From contig NC_034015.1 in NCBI RefSeq assembly GCF_000346465.2, forward strand, positions 10,805,867-10,869,866: DNA of 64,000 nucleotides, given 5' to 3'. This document shows, piece after piece, positions 33,113-46,199 of the stretch (positions are counted from its first letter, which is position 1; the number at the start of each line of letters is the position of its first letter). Source of the DNA: Prunus persica. Taxonomy: Eukaryota > Streptophyta > Magnoliopsida > Rosales > Rosaceae. The position numbers and the translations under genes are program-made. The notes under the pieces were generated by a model. It ran no database searches. It had not been told where the DNA came from and worked only from the letters and a program-made list of their open reading frames with translations.

Positions 33113-36100
33113 ATGAAGCTGCAATCTTTGAACAAAGGATATGCAATCCGAACTCTCAGTCCCAAACCTAATGGCTCCGCAAAGCTGAAAATCCCAAAAA
33201 CCATTCGATCATGCGCTACAAAACAGGACCTTCGAGGCCAATCCGTCGCTGTGAGCTATTTCATTCCCTTCTCTTATTGCTTTGAGTTATTGCACTTCCA
33301 TACGCCAACCAAAGTTGGTTTTTGCAGATTATCGGTTTGGGAAAATCTGGGAGAGCTGCGGCCAGGCTTGCTCTGGCCAGAGGCGCTTCAGTTTTAGCCT
33401 TTGACCAGAATCCGAACTTTGGTCTTTTAGAGGTATTCCCATGAACCCATTTGTCCCATTTGTAACTGGGTTTACATCATAAACAAGGAAAGTCATGCAT
33501 AGTTTTAGTAGTTAAAGTGCTAATTTTTTTGCAGCAAGATCCGATTTTTGGGAGGCTTGGTAATGATAATGGTGGATTGAGGACAATTTTGGGCCAATTT
33601 GATGGAGAGCTACTTCATAATGCGGACAGGGTGGTCGTGTCCCCTGGAGTTCCCCTACAAAACTATGGTCTTTCCTCTTTGTTGCAGTTGGTGAGTAGTA
33701 GTGTTTATAAGTTATATGTTAATTGTTAGTGCATTTAAATCTTTTGAGAATACAAAAATTTTATTTGCTTTATATGGCGTAACATTCTTTTGTCATACTT
33801 GTATTGGTTGTGAATTGGTGTTGTAATCCATTTTCATGAATTAATGCAAAGGCATTGGAAATGATTCTTAGAGATATAAGCGGCCTCATTTAGTTGTGGT
33901 CCTTGTGGACAATTCTTCTTTTCTAACTACTATTCTTGAGATTTTGTCATGTTTTTTTTTTGTTTGTGAACATTTTGGTGTTTTTTTTTCCCGTCAAAAT
34001 GCAGGGAAAGCAGGTGATGTCTGAGTTGGATTTTGCTGCCGAAATTCTCCCAAAAAGTATCAAGATTTTAGCAGTGACAGGGACTAATGGAAAATCAACT
34101 GTTGTCACTTTTGCTGGGCAGGTTACACATCTTTTTTTAATGCTTATTCATGGTAATTTTAGTAGTAAATGTCTCATATTGTTGCTGATGGCAACATAAT
34201 CTGAACCAAATTGCTGTTCGAATGAATTCCTTAATCAAAGCCCAAATGAAAAATGACCAATGAGAAAAATGAAGTGCTGACGTTTTGTGAAATTCACTAC
34301 TTATCAACCAAAATATGTTCCCCCAATATCCAAATTCCAAAAAATGGATGAATAATTAAAACTGAAAAAAATGCCTGTATAATTTATAAAATTTAAGATA
34401 AAGCTGTCTTTAGAATCGCTTCCAACTTGTATTGCTTTCAATTGACATAATTTCCTGTCTGTTGTCTATAGAAGCTGCGTATCCATGTAAAGTATCTTGA
34501 AATTGCTAGGATAAATCTATTTTCTTAAATCGTGAATTTATCCGGTTGTAAAATGGAGTTCCACATTCTATCAATTAATATTCTTTTACTCATTTGAAGG
34601 TAGATGCTTAGCCATTTTGGCATCGAGACATTTGTGGGGGGTAACCTTGGGAGTCCACTCTCAGAGGCTGCTTTCCAATGCTTACAGCCACATTCTTTAA
34701 AACCCAAGTTTAAGGTAAGTCCAATTGTTTGGTTTGCATTCTCTTCCGGTGCCATATTATTTATGAAAGTGACTTTTGCAATAGCATAGTTGAAAATAAT
34801 TGATCAACTATGAATTTGTTTGGTCAACTTGAAAGTGTTTGATGCCCAGAGGAGACATGTCATAGGCATATAAAGATGTTGCTACATTTTTCCAGGTTGC
34901 AGTTGTGGAGGTTAGCAGTTATCAAATGGAGATTCCTAACAAATATTTCTGCCCTTCTGTAAGTGGTCTTTGAAAGTTCGCTTTGTCTTGGCCCTGTCAG
35001 CTTCAGTAGTGTTTCATAGTTTCCTCTTCCAATACTATAGGCTTTTTTTGTAGGTTGCTGTGGTGTTGAACCTTACACCTGATCATCTAGAAAGGCACAG
35101 GACAATGAGAGATTATGCAGTGACTAAATGCCGGTTATTTCTTCACATGACTGATGCCAAGCTTGGGCTTCTTTGTTTTGGTATGTACTTTTCATTTTCT
35201 GGGTAAATGTATTTACTTCCCTTTAGATATAGGAAAAAGTTGAGAGCATGCAAGAAAAGAGAGCTTGTATGGTTGGGTTGGACATTGCATCAAAGGCATA
35301 CTGGTTAAACACCCGTTTTGTTGATAGCAATATTAATTTAAGAATGGGAAACAACGTGTGAGGTTGAATGCTTACATTTTTCTCTTTTTGACGAGAAACA
35401 AATTCTTAGATTTATTATAGCTAACTTTTAGTAAAAGGGAAATTATTAGGTTCCTGATTAAAATGATCCCAACCTGGAAGATATATATGGATGTTGACAC
35501 CTAGATTGAACCTTGATCAGGACAATTCTACCTTTTTTTTTCTTGAGAAATCTACTACTAGAAATGTTATTGGGATGACTTCTCATTCCAATGAGCTGTG
35601 GACTTGGTGATACTTAAGATGGTCTCCCAAGTCCATTGGGCCTCATGTCAGAGATTGGGAATGCAAGTAGGTCAAGGTAGATCAAGTTCATTTCAGGTAG
35701 ATTGTCATGTGCTGATGTTTACATCCAAAGATAAAAGTCATAACTGCTTCAAGTGCCATGAATAACAACAAATGAGCTATTTAATTCCATACAGTTTGTT
35801 GGTTTAAGAACTATTGACATCCCTGTGAGTCAAATTTTATATGTTTCTATCTGGTTATCGAACATCTTTTTAAAAAATGAAGCATGAACCTTATCAAATA
35901 CTGCATACGATTTTTAGAACCAAGTTTAAAATGAAAAAGATGTGATGATGAGAGCCTTTTGAGTTGGTCTCACCTTATCCTTATTCACTCTACTGTCTGT
36001 ATATAAATCTGTGATTTAGGTGATACTCATGTAGTTACTTATATGAGATTCGGTATGTCTCAACAGATTTTCTCGCAATCCATTTTAGGAAACCAGTACT

Positions 36101-38576
36101 TGAATGAAGCAATTATGGAAAGCATGAATGAACTTAATCTTGCTTGGATAGGAGCCACTCCAGGTGTAAAAGTAAGAATTACTTAGTATTGCCATTTTAT
36201 TTATAAAAAACTATGAAATTTTCTAGGAAAAGCCTATTTAGTAACATCTCTGATGTTAATTGTGGTAATATATATGGAAAGATTGATATGGAGGCAAAAA
36301 TTGCAAGCTTTGAAGTGCCTGCATTGGGAGTCAATTCACAACTGCAATTGGGTGCAATGAACACAATTGGGATACACAACTATCACAATGCTGCAGTGGC
36401 TGCTCTGTCTGTTGTTGGACTGAATGTTGGACTTGATATTGAAGACATTGGTCCAAGTATTGAAAAATTAAGGGCACCACCTCATCGTATGCAAATTGGT
36501 AAGCTGAAACAGATGCATCTCTATAAGTAGTGAATTATTTGTTTTCTGTAAGCATATTCAGCTTAGTGCCTTGTTCTTTTGTCATTCTCTTTTGATTGGA
36601 AATTATAAAATCAATTATTTCGAGCATACCTTTTTTTTTTTTCGGCCTTGGGATCAGATTTGGAAGAAAAAGAGTAGATTCCCTTTTGTGACCAATAGCC
36701 CATCCTTGATCCAAGCTGAGTTTTGCATTCCTTGTTCACTAGTTCAGTGTTGTTTGTTATGCAGTATGCAAGGATATCCATGGAGTAACTTGGGTTGATG
36801 ACAGTAAGGCAACAAATGTTGAAGCAACTTACGCAGGACTAATGGGTCTAAAGAGACAAAAGTCTCTGATTCTACTCGGGGGCCTTGCAAAGGTTACAAT
36901 TAAATGCTTGTCGTAAATGCTGCTTTAATCCTTATAATTGCTCAGTTGCCTTTGTTTCTTTTACATACATGGAAAGCTTAGAGAATGCTTTTGCATTCAC
37001 CACAATTGTCAAGTGGAAAGAAAAGATAGAAAAGCTTATTGGAATGAGATTAATGGCTGAACTGAGACATCTTTTATAATAACAAAAAAATAATAATTAT
37101 TTGGCTAATGATTGTGCATGTTGATGTTTAAACCAACTTGTACATTTAATTCCATTGAGATCCAGAATCTGACTTACATTCTGTTATGTTTCATCTAAAA
37201 TTCATGTGACAAATCCCTGTTTTGTGGTGCTTGTCAAATTCTTATTTAAGAAAGCGTTATATAAGTCAAAATGGTTAGTGTATGTGCTATTGGTGCTGCA
37301 CTGTCAGCATTTTACAATAATTTCTCCTGTTCCTAACATTTTACTCTTCTCATTCTGTGACGAGTTTGGTTTATATATGAGTGAAAGAATTACATTAGAT
37401 TTCATTTATTTGAATGGAGTAAGTCTGCTTTCTTTATGAAGTCAAAGTACCTTTCTCTTAGATGTGGCCTTCAATTTTATTTTATTTTTTATCAAACACA
37501 CATGTCAATGTATTACAATTTTCTTCTGGTTCGAGCTATAGATTTTTGAATTGAGAGTTTGTGCATCTCTCCGGGACCATCACATGGCAAGTGTCCAAGG
37601 CCATGATTTTATGCATACCATGATATTGTTTTTCTTGTTTTTGCAGGTGTTAGATGGACAAAAGTCTAATGGTTTTGAACAATTGATAGAACCTTTGAAG
37701 TACCATAGATGTGTAATCACTGTATATCATCTTTTCCTCTTCATTTATACTTACACATATCACTGCTTATGTCTTCATATTTTACTTACACATATCACTG
37801 CTTATGTCTTCATATTTTGTATTAGTTTTCCAATATCAGATTATGGTCTACCTGTATCTGTAATTTTTCCTAGCCAACTAATTCCAAATTTCTGGCATAC
37901 TAATGCTATCTGTTCATAAATGTCTCCAAGTTTGGTTCTTCCGGAATGCTGATTCAGAAGACATTGTCTGAAAATGGTCTTAGCATTCCCTGTATCAGAG
38001 CAGTAAATCTGAAGGGCGCAGTCAGCTGGGCTAGGAGGATGGCAGAACATGGTATGTTCCATCATTGCTATAAACTGCCACAAAATCTGTTTCCATGTCT
38101 TTTACATGCACATCCACGCTGCCTTTTAGGAACTTTAATATTGTGTAATAGCGTATTAGCAGGTTCCCAATGAAATTTCTAAAGTCACTGCTTTGCTGGA
38201 GCATTGTTTGAAGAGTTGCTTCAATTTTGAAATTGTTTCAGTATAAAGTCAAAACATTATATTTGGATATAACTGAGTTTCCTCCTCCATTTTAAGTTAC
38301 AAAATGAACCACAAGAAACAATATTTGGTGTGGAAATTATCAAGGATTTCTATTGATCCCCAACATGTACCCTCCCTTGTTAAAAACTCCCCTTCAAGTT
38401 TTTCTCTACATATTATAATTTTGGCGACACAAAGATAAGGAACTTATTTAATTTATTTTCTCATTATTGCAGGGGACACTATTGTACTAAGTCCAGGTTG
38501 TGCAAGCTTTGATGAATTTAGAAATTTTGAGCATAGAGGAATGTTTTTCCAGGAGCTGGCCTTCTCATCATGTTAA
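33113..38576 (+). CDS. murD: MurD-type UDP-N-acetylmuramoylalanine--D-glutamate ligase, plastid-type
   Basis: Mur ligase adding D-Glu to UDP-MurNAc-L-Ala in peptidoglycan synthesis; in plants probably plastidial. Thirteen exons: 33113-33250, 33328-33432, 33535-33690, 34005-34121, 34604-34714, 34896-34958, 35054-35180, 36089-36171, 36282-36498, 36765-36892, 37647-37721, 37931-38051, 38473-38576. They sum to 1,545 nt (514 residues), all in phase. Residues 1-45 are basic and Ser-rich, a likely transit peptide. [11 protein letters not shown] starts domain 1; TGTNGKST (158-165) is the ATP P-loop; VEVSSYQM carries the Mg-binding Glu; [10 protein letters not shown] has the conserved His; Lys255 fits the carbamylated Lys; PPHRMQ and WVDDSKATN mark domain 3; [18 protein letters not shown] is the usual C-terminal block. 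The exon 9 acceptor (AAAG|ATTGAT) is weak: the open frame extends upstream, but only this site keeps phase. A MITE lies just upstream. Confidence 0.88.
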
Positions 38577-38669
38577 CTTCTAATTCACTTATTTATCCGA
38601 GTCACATAAAAATGTGGAAGATGAAGCTTCTTTTAAATTAAAATGTAAATTTTCGAAAAGGATCAACGC

Positions 38670-38790
38670 TGGTTAGGCAAGTTGGCCAAGGCAGTGAGCT
38701 TGCCCCTTGCACCCAATGTTTCGAATCCCTCCCTATAAATTAGTTTAATTTATAGTAATTTAGATTATCACTTGTAGTTATAACAAAATC
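38670..38790 (+). repeat. SINE-like repeat, family B
   Basis: TTGGCCAAGGCAGTGAGC, TTTCGAATCCCTCCC (B box) and AAATTAGTTTAATTTATAG share order with 345-480 and 18108-18210. Confidence 0.55.
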
Positions 38791-39150
38791 AAAAGATATT
38801 AATTTCCTTTTTCATTTAATATATTTATTACGTTAGTGCATTTTATTTTGAAATTATTGTTGAGAATGAGCGTTATCTTAAAATAATAGTGATGAAACTT
38901 GCATGGTTGTCAAAATGCATTCCATACTCTAAACCTCAATTGACAGGTTGCTGTTGAACCTCTGCGTCTTGAAAGAAAAACATCTCCTAATGATGTTTGC
39001 AAGAACTCCGAAAAAATAATGTTTCGGTCTTGACCCTCAAATCCTTACCGTCAATAATATTGTTACACATGTTATTGTTTTATATTTTGTCATTATTTTT
39101 AATATTAGAATGATTGTTTGGTTGTTGAGTTCTTTTTTTTAAATACAAGC

Positions 39151-39468
39151 GATAGTGCATTTGGACGAGGAAAATAAGCTTGGGATTTTGACAAAACTCA
39201 GAATTTTTAAATTGACATGAATCAATTCTGGTGTTTGGATCAAAAAAATATAGAAATTTAGAAATTCCGCTTGGAAAAAAACATGGAATTTGGAGATCAT
39301 AAATTTCAAGTTTAAATTCTATCTAAAAGTCGTCATTTCTAAAATCCCAAGAGAGATTGAGTTTTAAAAAAAGACAACTTTACAAATAAAGGTTAAATTC
39401 TGTGTTTTAAATTCGTCATTTATGAAATCCTTTGTACTTTTAAATTTCCTCATCCAAACGCACTGAGG
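39151..39468. mobile_element. MITE of about 315 bp
   Basis: Left AGTGCATTTGGACGAGGAAA and right TTTCCTCATCCAAACGCACT are inverted repeats. Interior matches (TTAGAAATTCC, ATCTCCAAATTCC-like) extend the arms. The outer flanks share GTTGTTGAGTT..TTTAAAT..AAG, which may be a large duplication of the target. Confidence 0.6.
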
Positions 39469-40139
39469 TTGTTGAGTTTTTAAATGTAAGAAGATAATGC
39501 TTGTTTGGTTGCATGTTCAGTAAATTTGATTAAAATTACACATGTAATAATGTAATTAGATCACGGGAAATTAAGAATGGGAAGGTCATGACTGGTCGCG
39601 ACATCTCTAAACCCTTTGAAAATTAGGCAAATATGTGTAGTCTCTAAACTAAAGCCAACCCAATCCAACATCAACAATATCATATGCACACAAAAAAACA
39701 ATATATGCATTTGGCTTAAGCAAATGACAAAAGAGAGGATAAGTAAATACATAAAGAGGTATTCTAATCATATGCAGTAAAGATGGCAGATGCTTTGGCA
39801 AATATTGGACATAAGTATGATCAGTCACATATATGGTTCACTAATTTTCCCTTTAATGTAGTTTGTAAAATTAAAGTTGATATCCGGTACTGAAATGCTT
39901 CGAAGATAAGTTTTCATTTTAAAAAGGAAAAGAAAAGAAAAGTGAAGATGAAAAAGCCCAAATCAAAGTCACAAGCTACAATCAGCCCAAGTAGTCAGAT
40001 CCGACCCGTTTAGGATCTCTAAAGAGAAACACAAATGAGATGAGAAGTGACAAGTAGCACAGGATTAAGCAAACTTGAATGACACAAAGCGTAGAAGAAG
40101 CTTACGGATTATAAGCACAAAAGAAGAAGCAAAAACCTT

Positions 40140-42201
40140 TTGGAACAATTTCTTATCTATATATCCATTGCTTCTTCATTGCGTAATGTCTTTTATTTAT
40201 TTGTTGGGTTCATTGCTCTGCTGCACTGAAACGTGATTTTGATGCAGGTATATATCTTTGCTTCCAGACCCTTCCTTCCTCTTCCAGAGAATTCTCATAT
40301 ACTTATTATACTTCTATATATATAAAGCTATGCTCTAAAATAATTTTCTTCTTTATGCAGGTGAGTTCCAATTTCCACAGGTATTGCCTTCCAGTTTTTA
40401 CTTTATTTATTCAAATCCTTCTTCACAATATAAGCATTTTGTTTTCTTCTTGTTGTGTGTTTACCATCTTGCATTTTTTGCCTTCAGCCTCAGGTTCCTC
40501 CAAAGCTAATTGCAATTTGAAGCTTATATGAACAATATAAATTTGGGTTTATATATATATATATATATATTTATTTATTTATTTATTTATTTTAAAAAAA
40601 AATCTTGATTTTCATGAGTGTCTGTATGTTGGGTTACGGGCTATGGTGATTGACTGAGGACAAGTGTTTGTTGGCTGCCTTAATTGCATAATGTTGGCTT
40701 GTAGGATTGGTTGGTGAGATTTTAGAGGATTTTGCCTGGTGATTTCTAATTTCCATAGTTGAGAGTATTTTTTATTGATGGAACAGAGTATGCTTGGTTA
40801 TTCTTATTAGGATATAAGATGTGGGCTGTGGGGGTTTCAAGTTCCTTCACTTGTGTTTGTTGTATTGTGTGTGAATATTGTTATGAGCACTGAATTCTTA
40901 TTTTACGTTATGCCTGTATATTGCTTAGCCTTTAAATTTATTTGTTTAGTATGATTGAAATGAAGGTAGTCTAATTTCACTAAAAAAACTGGAATTTTCT
41001 GACTCATAGTAGTGTATTTAAGAGAGGAGCAGAAGATATGTAGATTGGAGACTTATCATATATTGTCATTTAGATTTATGCATAGCTTCTAAACATTAGT
41101 AATAGTTGGCGTGCATCCTAGAAGTTTAATTGTTGGGAACAGCTATGAACCGAAAAACTTTGTCATGGAATTGAAGCAGAGTTCAGGTGTTCAAATCTTG
41201 CAATTGCAACCTCCCAGTCCATGTGTTAGGCTTTCTAGTGGTGGGAATTGGCCAATGCATACAGGACGGATAGTGTTATGCTTGTCCCAGGTTCTTTACA
41301 AGCAGGTTGTTGTTTTGGTGTGAAAACTGTCATTACTAAAGGCTCAAAAATTGGGTCAATAGGAGTTTCTAACTTAGTGTTAGGAATTGATTTACAAGAG
41401 AAATGTTAGTTCAGAAGTTAAGCTGGTACATAAGCATAATGACCTATCCCTTGTGTATTTCTCGTCTGATGTCTCACTGATTGTTTAGTAGCTTATATTT
41501 CATATTTGAAAATCTTTTACCCTTTTTTTATTCTTTCTATAACACGTATTTTACTGGTAGGGAGGATCTCTGTTGATGTGAAATGGCATGAAGGTAAATC
41601 TTGATTATCAAGGTAATTTGATGTTTTACATAACTTTGGTTTCATTGCTTCCTTTTTATGTATTTATTTCTTCTTATTTGTCATTGGCTTCCGTTGTTGG
41701 GGTTAACAAACCTAATTATACTGAGATTTTAGAGCGTTGGGTTGATAATTGAGACAACAGAGCCGCAATTTAATTTATTATTTCGCTGGTCTTCTGGTTT
41801 TCACAAGAACCAAATGCTAAATATCGCTTCATAGCATCAAGAGGAGATCCTTATTCTCATTCAACCTGAGATTTTTTGATACTAAAGTTCTGGCCTTAAG
41901 AGAAACATTGATAATATGCAGAGATGAAACTGTCAATTGACAATAGCCAGGTGTCTTGCAATTTACGTAGAATCTATTCTCATTAGGCGAATGTCTCCAT
42001 GATTCTTGTAAAAGATTAAAAATAATAACAATAAAATTCTTGTAGAAGCTTGACTGAGTAAACCTTTACCCATTTAATAAAAGGAGTATGTGCAGTCCTA
42101 AATAATAAAAAACCTTTGGCTGTTGGGTTTTATGTTGCTGATATTTAACTCTCCTCTGCCTTTCTAGATTGATTTAAATTGTAAAAGTAGTAGTTCTGTA
42201 A
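40140..42201 (+). other. Probable 5' untranslated exons and introns of the OTU gene
   Basis: Splice-like junctions (GATGCAG|GTATAT near 40247, TATGCAG|GTGAG near 40361, CCACAG|GTATTG near 40381) suggest non-coding leader exons. No coding exon in frame with the OTU start is seen. An AT repeat lies at about 40552-40571. Confidence 0.4.
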
Positions 42202-44693
42202 ATGGATAGGTTTCCATTCAATTATGAAATGATGCTAATGTGCAAATGGCATTCTTCTTGTGCCTTAGGTTTTGTTAACACGATTGTTTGTCCTCCCATC
42301 AACCATTCTCCAAAGAATGTGGTCTGCCTGAGTGGCTGTACCCAAATACAGATGGGGAGTAAGATCTGTAGTGTGGTGTCACGAGGAGCATCCAGTTCAT
42401 GTTGTAAAGGTCTGCAGACAGGGAAAACAGGGACAAAAATTTTCAGTTTGCCTCTCTCCAAGAATCGTCCAACCAATATTGGCCAAACATCCCATGGAAA
42501 CTGTTTCAGGTTTTTCTTCTCCAAGGATTCACGGTCATTAACTGTTAATGCTGGAGGACCTAATAAAGGAAGTCTTGAAATATCATTGGCATGTCGGGGT
42601 ATGAATACCAGGCTTTTGGTTCCAAGACAAGGAATGCTTCCCAAAATCAAGTGTAATGTGGGCCCAGTATCTTGGCCACAGGGATGTGCCTCTGCTGGTT
42701 TAATATTTGGATTGTTGGTCTGTAATTGTTCAGGACCAGCACATGCTGAAGCAGCTCACAGGGAGGATGAGGAAGATGACAATGATTTATCATATGTGAA
42801 ATTCTCACGTGGGAAAAAAGTTTACACTGACTACTCTATTATTGGTGAGCACATGGTCTTCCTAGTTTTCGTAATGTCTTTTATTGATAATGAAAACCGT
42901 AATTTGTAGCTGGTGTTTAACTGCTTCTATTTTTGATACTACTTAGTGCATAGTGTAACTTCTCCACATCCACAGGAATACCTGGAGATGGGAGGTGCTT
43001 ATTCCGCTCTGTTGCTCATGGGGCTTATTTACGAGCTGGGAAAGCAGCTCCTGCAGAGAGCCTTCAGAGAGAATTAGCAGATGACTTGAGAGCTCGGGTA
43101 AATCTTTGTTTTCTATTATTCTGGTAGTGAGTTCAAATTTTCTTTCATTCTTTAAAAGAAAGAAAAAAGAAATGGCGATTGTTTTTATAATTCATTCATT
43201 GGGTAGAGTTGCTTTTAATTTTTGGTTTCCCTACTCTAAACCTCGCTTGTATACATAATATTCAAGCTTTTTACCTCTTCCCACCCACCCTGCTGGGCCT
43301 GCCCATGCACTTTCTAAGCCAAAGCCTAGGCCTAAAAAATAATTATAGAATCTTGATAATATATTGTCTAATTTTGTGCATGTCTTCACAAAGGAGGCAC
43401 ATGGGGTATAGGGAAATGTAATGCCGTTCACATTATTTGCAATAATTTGCGTTAACAGGCCCCTGATTTGTTGGCTTGTCAAATTTTTAGGTTGCAGATG
43501 AGTTTATCAAAAGGAGGGAAGAGACAGAATGGTGAGTTTTCTGATTGTGAGAACAACAAACATTTTGACAACCTTGTATGCTCAATCACATTTTCTTATA
43601 TTATACTAAAAGAATTGTGTGTCATAATCTTGAATAAGGATATAGGGAGGATTATATATGATGGGCAACTCACAATTTTATGGATTTGATTGGGTAAAGT
43701 GATGGCATTAGGGACTTAGTTTGAGTTGATTCTTGGATTGACATATATAAACGAGCTAAGATGTAATGCCTTTAGAAAATGAAATATTGAAACCCTAGAT
43801 GCTTCCCGAGCTAAGATGTAACTCCTTTAGACATAGAAATATTGAAACCCTAGATGCCCCGCCCTCTTGTTCTTCTTTGTCCTCTCCCTCTTTTTTTTCT
43901 CTCTTTTTCCCTCCCTTTCTTTCTCCCCCTCTTCTATTTTCCCATTCGTAATTAATATATGAAGCAAATCACGGAAGCAAGTTCCAAATGAATAATCCTT
44001 ACTTATGCGGTGAAGACCCATGGATGGACCTCATGGTGGTTTTGTGCTTGGCCAAAAACTTAAGTTGCATAATTTTTTAAGTTAGTTGTGCCTATGTATG
44101 GGTGGTGACTTAGTTACTTTAGAATCGGATAGCTGGTAGTTGTAGGACCAGACCATGTGACATTCATCTTGCCCAATTGGCAGTGATCTTATGAGGACAT
44201 GTTTCAAAAAATTTGTTGATAGACTTGTATTTGATGTCTTTATACAGGTTTGTTGAAGGTGATTTTGACACGTATGTTTCCCAAATAAGAAGGCCACATG
44301 TATGGGGAGGTGAGCCTGAATTGTTCATGGCTTCACATGTTCTCAAGTAAGTCGTCTCTTCGTGTGCGTGTGCGTGTGTGTGCCAGTGTAATTATAGAAA
44401 TGTTGATATAGTAAAAACCCTATAACCATACAAAACATAGTTTACCCTTTATACAATTTTGTTATATTACATATTGTTTTATTGTTGGGCATTGAAATGA
44501 TGTAACACTTGATCACTGCAGGATGCCAATCACAGTGTACATGTATGATGAAAAGGCTGGTGGGTTGATAACCATTGCTGAGTATGGGCAAGAATATGGA
44601 AAGGAAAATCCCATCAAAGTTCTCTACCACGGGTTTGGCCATTACGATGCCTTGCGTATTCCCGGAAAGAATGGTGGTAGATCTAGGCTTTAG
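42202..44693 (+). CDS. OTU-domain cysteine protease (putative deubiquitinase)
   Basis: Predicted ovarian-tumour cysteine protease, likely a deubiquitinase related to the plant At3g57810 (OTU4) group. Five exons: 42202-42844, 42976-43097, 43491-43531, 44248-44346, 44522-44693, giving 358 residues in continuous frame. Residues 1-190 are variable, with a Cys/Ser-rich start, a hydrophobic stretch and an acidic HREDEEDDND block. The OTU domain starts at GIPGDGRCLFRSVAHG: Asp219 and the nucleophile Cys222. It continues with EFIKRREETEW, VWGGEPELFMASHVL and ITVYMYDE, ending in GFGHYDALRI with the catalytic His342. The catalytic set is complete, so an active enzyme is expected. The start is the first ATG of the long exon; a later Met is possible if the N-terminus is a targeting peptide. 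Confidence 0.9.
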
Positions 44694-45555
44694 CATATGC
44701 TCCATGATGTATTTGACAAAAAGTGGGATGAATAATATCTTTGAAATAATAATCCAACTCAACACCATGTACATGTGCATCTTATGTTGTACTGAAGGAC
44801 TTCTTTTCTTGGTTTTAAAGGAGACTTTGAAGAACTTTACTTTCATGATTGTTAATACATTATGACTGTTAATACAATTTTGTGCTAGATTTATATTCCA
44901 CTTTTTATTCTACATTACTGCACTGTAGTGAATTACATTCCTCATTGTCATTAGACTTTTGCACCCCAATTACACACATCAACAAAAGAGCCTATCTCAT
45001 AGATTTCATCATCATATTCATGCCAGAATAAGCAGATTTGAATAGACATGATAAAATAAATAAATAAAAGTTATAATTTTAAAATTTGAGTTTTGAGTTT
45101 TGTTTCATGAGAAAATTGGGTGTGCATTATTTAGAGGCAAAATCAGGGGTGTGCACAAAATTTTCCAAGAAAAAATATAATAGGAATTTGGGACTTCAAA
45201 TTAGGGAGTGGCAAAGTTCCTAATGAGACCTTGGTATGAGAAATACTACTTGTGTATCTTCCATTTTCTCTTCTTCTTTTTTTTTTTTTTTTTTATATTT
45301 ATTTTTTTATTTTTTATTTAAGGTGTATGGGTTTAGGATTATTTTTATTTTTTTTCTAAAATATTTGAGTTTAGAATTTAAGGTTTAGGATTTATGGTAT
45401 AAGGTCAATTCCGACTCCAAATTTTCTGGGAATCTGGGCCTCCAAATAATCTGAGAATCTGGGCCTCCAAACAGAGAGCCCAAACCGAATTATAACGAGT
45501 CTTTTTTCTTTTTCTTTTTTCCGGGCACAAAATATGACGAGTTTATTTCAACGTG
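44694..45555. other. Intergenic between the OTU and WDR55 genes
   Basis: Downstream of the OTU stop the DNA is AT-rich with long T runs near 45276-45340. A 25-bp phrase AATCTGGGCCTCCAAA occurs twice near 45430-45472. The promoter of the next gene should lie here. Confidence 0.45.
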
Positions 45556-45676
45556 TGCCTTAACCTCCCTAAAACCCCTCTTCCTCTTTCTCTGCTGCCG
45601 CTGCTGCACCACTTTGTGGTCTTCCCTCCATCTCTGAGTCTCACCCTTCCTTCCATCTCAGTCATCATCTTGCTCG

Positions 45677-46049
45677 GTAATTATTTTCTTATTACTTTTC
45701 TTTGAGTTTTAGTATTAAATTAAACGAAATGCATCGGCTGTAGTTGATTGGCATTAATTTGATATATCGTTATTTACTTTTTCTGTTTGAGCTTTCTAGA
45801 TAGTATGTGTGTGAGGGTTGAGTCTCAAATTTGGCCTGCTTGAAATGACTGCCCTGGCTTTTTATTTGATTATTTATGTTGAATTTGGAAATTTCCAGCT
45901 TCACTAAGGTCTCTGTTTTTGCTATGATTCAGTTTAAACATGTTCTATTTGATTTCATCTGTAAGTTTAATGGTTAATGTTTTAATTGCTCTGAAAAACT
46001 GGATTGGTTTCAATGGCAATTCTTAGTCTTTGTATATGTTTTTTTGTAG
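45677..46049 (+). other. Probable 5'-leader intron of the WDR55-like gene
   Basis: TTGCTCG|GTAATTATT and TTTTTTTGTAG|CAACAAAACG bound an AT-rich, T-rich stretch ahead of the start codon at 46200. Confidence 0.5.
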
Positions 46050-46199
46050 CAACAAAACGAATCATCTAGTCCAAGGTCGGATTGGGTTTATTGAAAAACC
46101 TACCAACCGTCGTACAGGCCTAGAGAAATAAGTGCGTGCATGAAGTAGGCACCAGTTATTCGCTGCATAAAGTGAGAGAAAGAGGGAAGTGATAAAGGA

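Larger units (their letters stand above)
38577..40140. other. Intergenic between murD and the OTU gene
   Basis: Contains a SINE-like repeat (38670-38790) and a MITE (39151-39468). No other gene recognised. Confidence 0.5.

Noticed and set aside
41111..41323. 70-codon frame in the OTU leader region
   Set aside because: Not connectable in frame to the OTU exons; probably untranslated intron.
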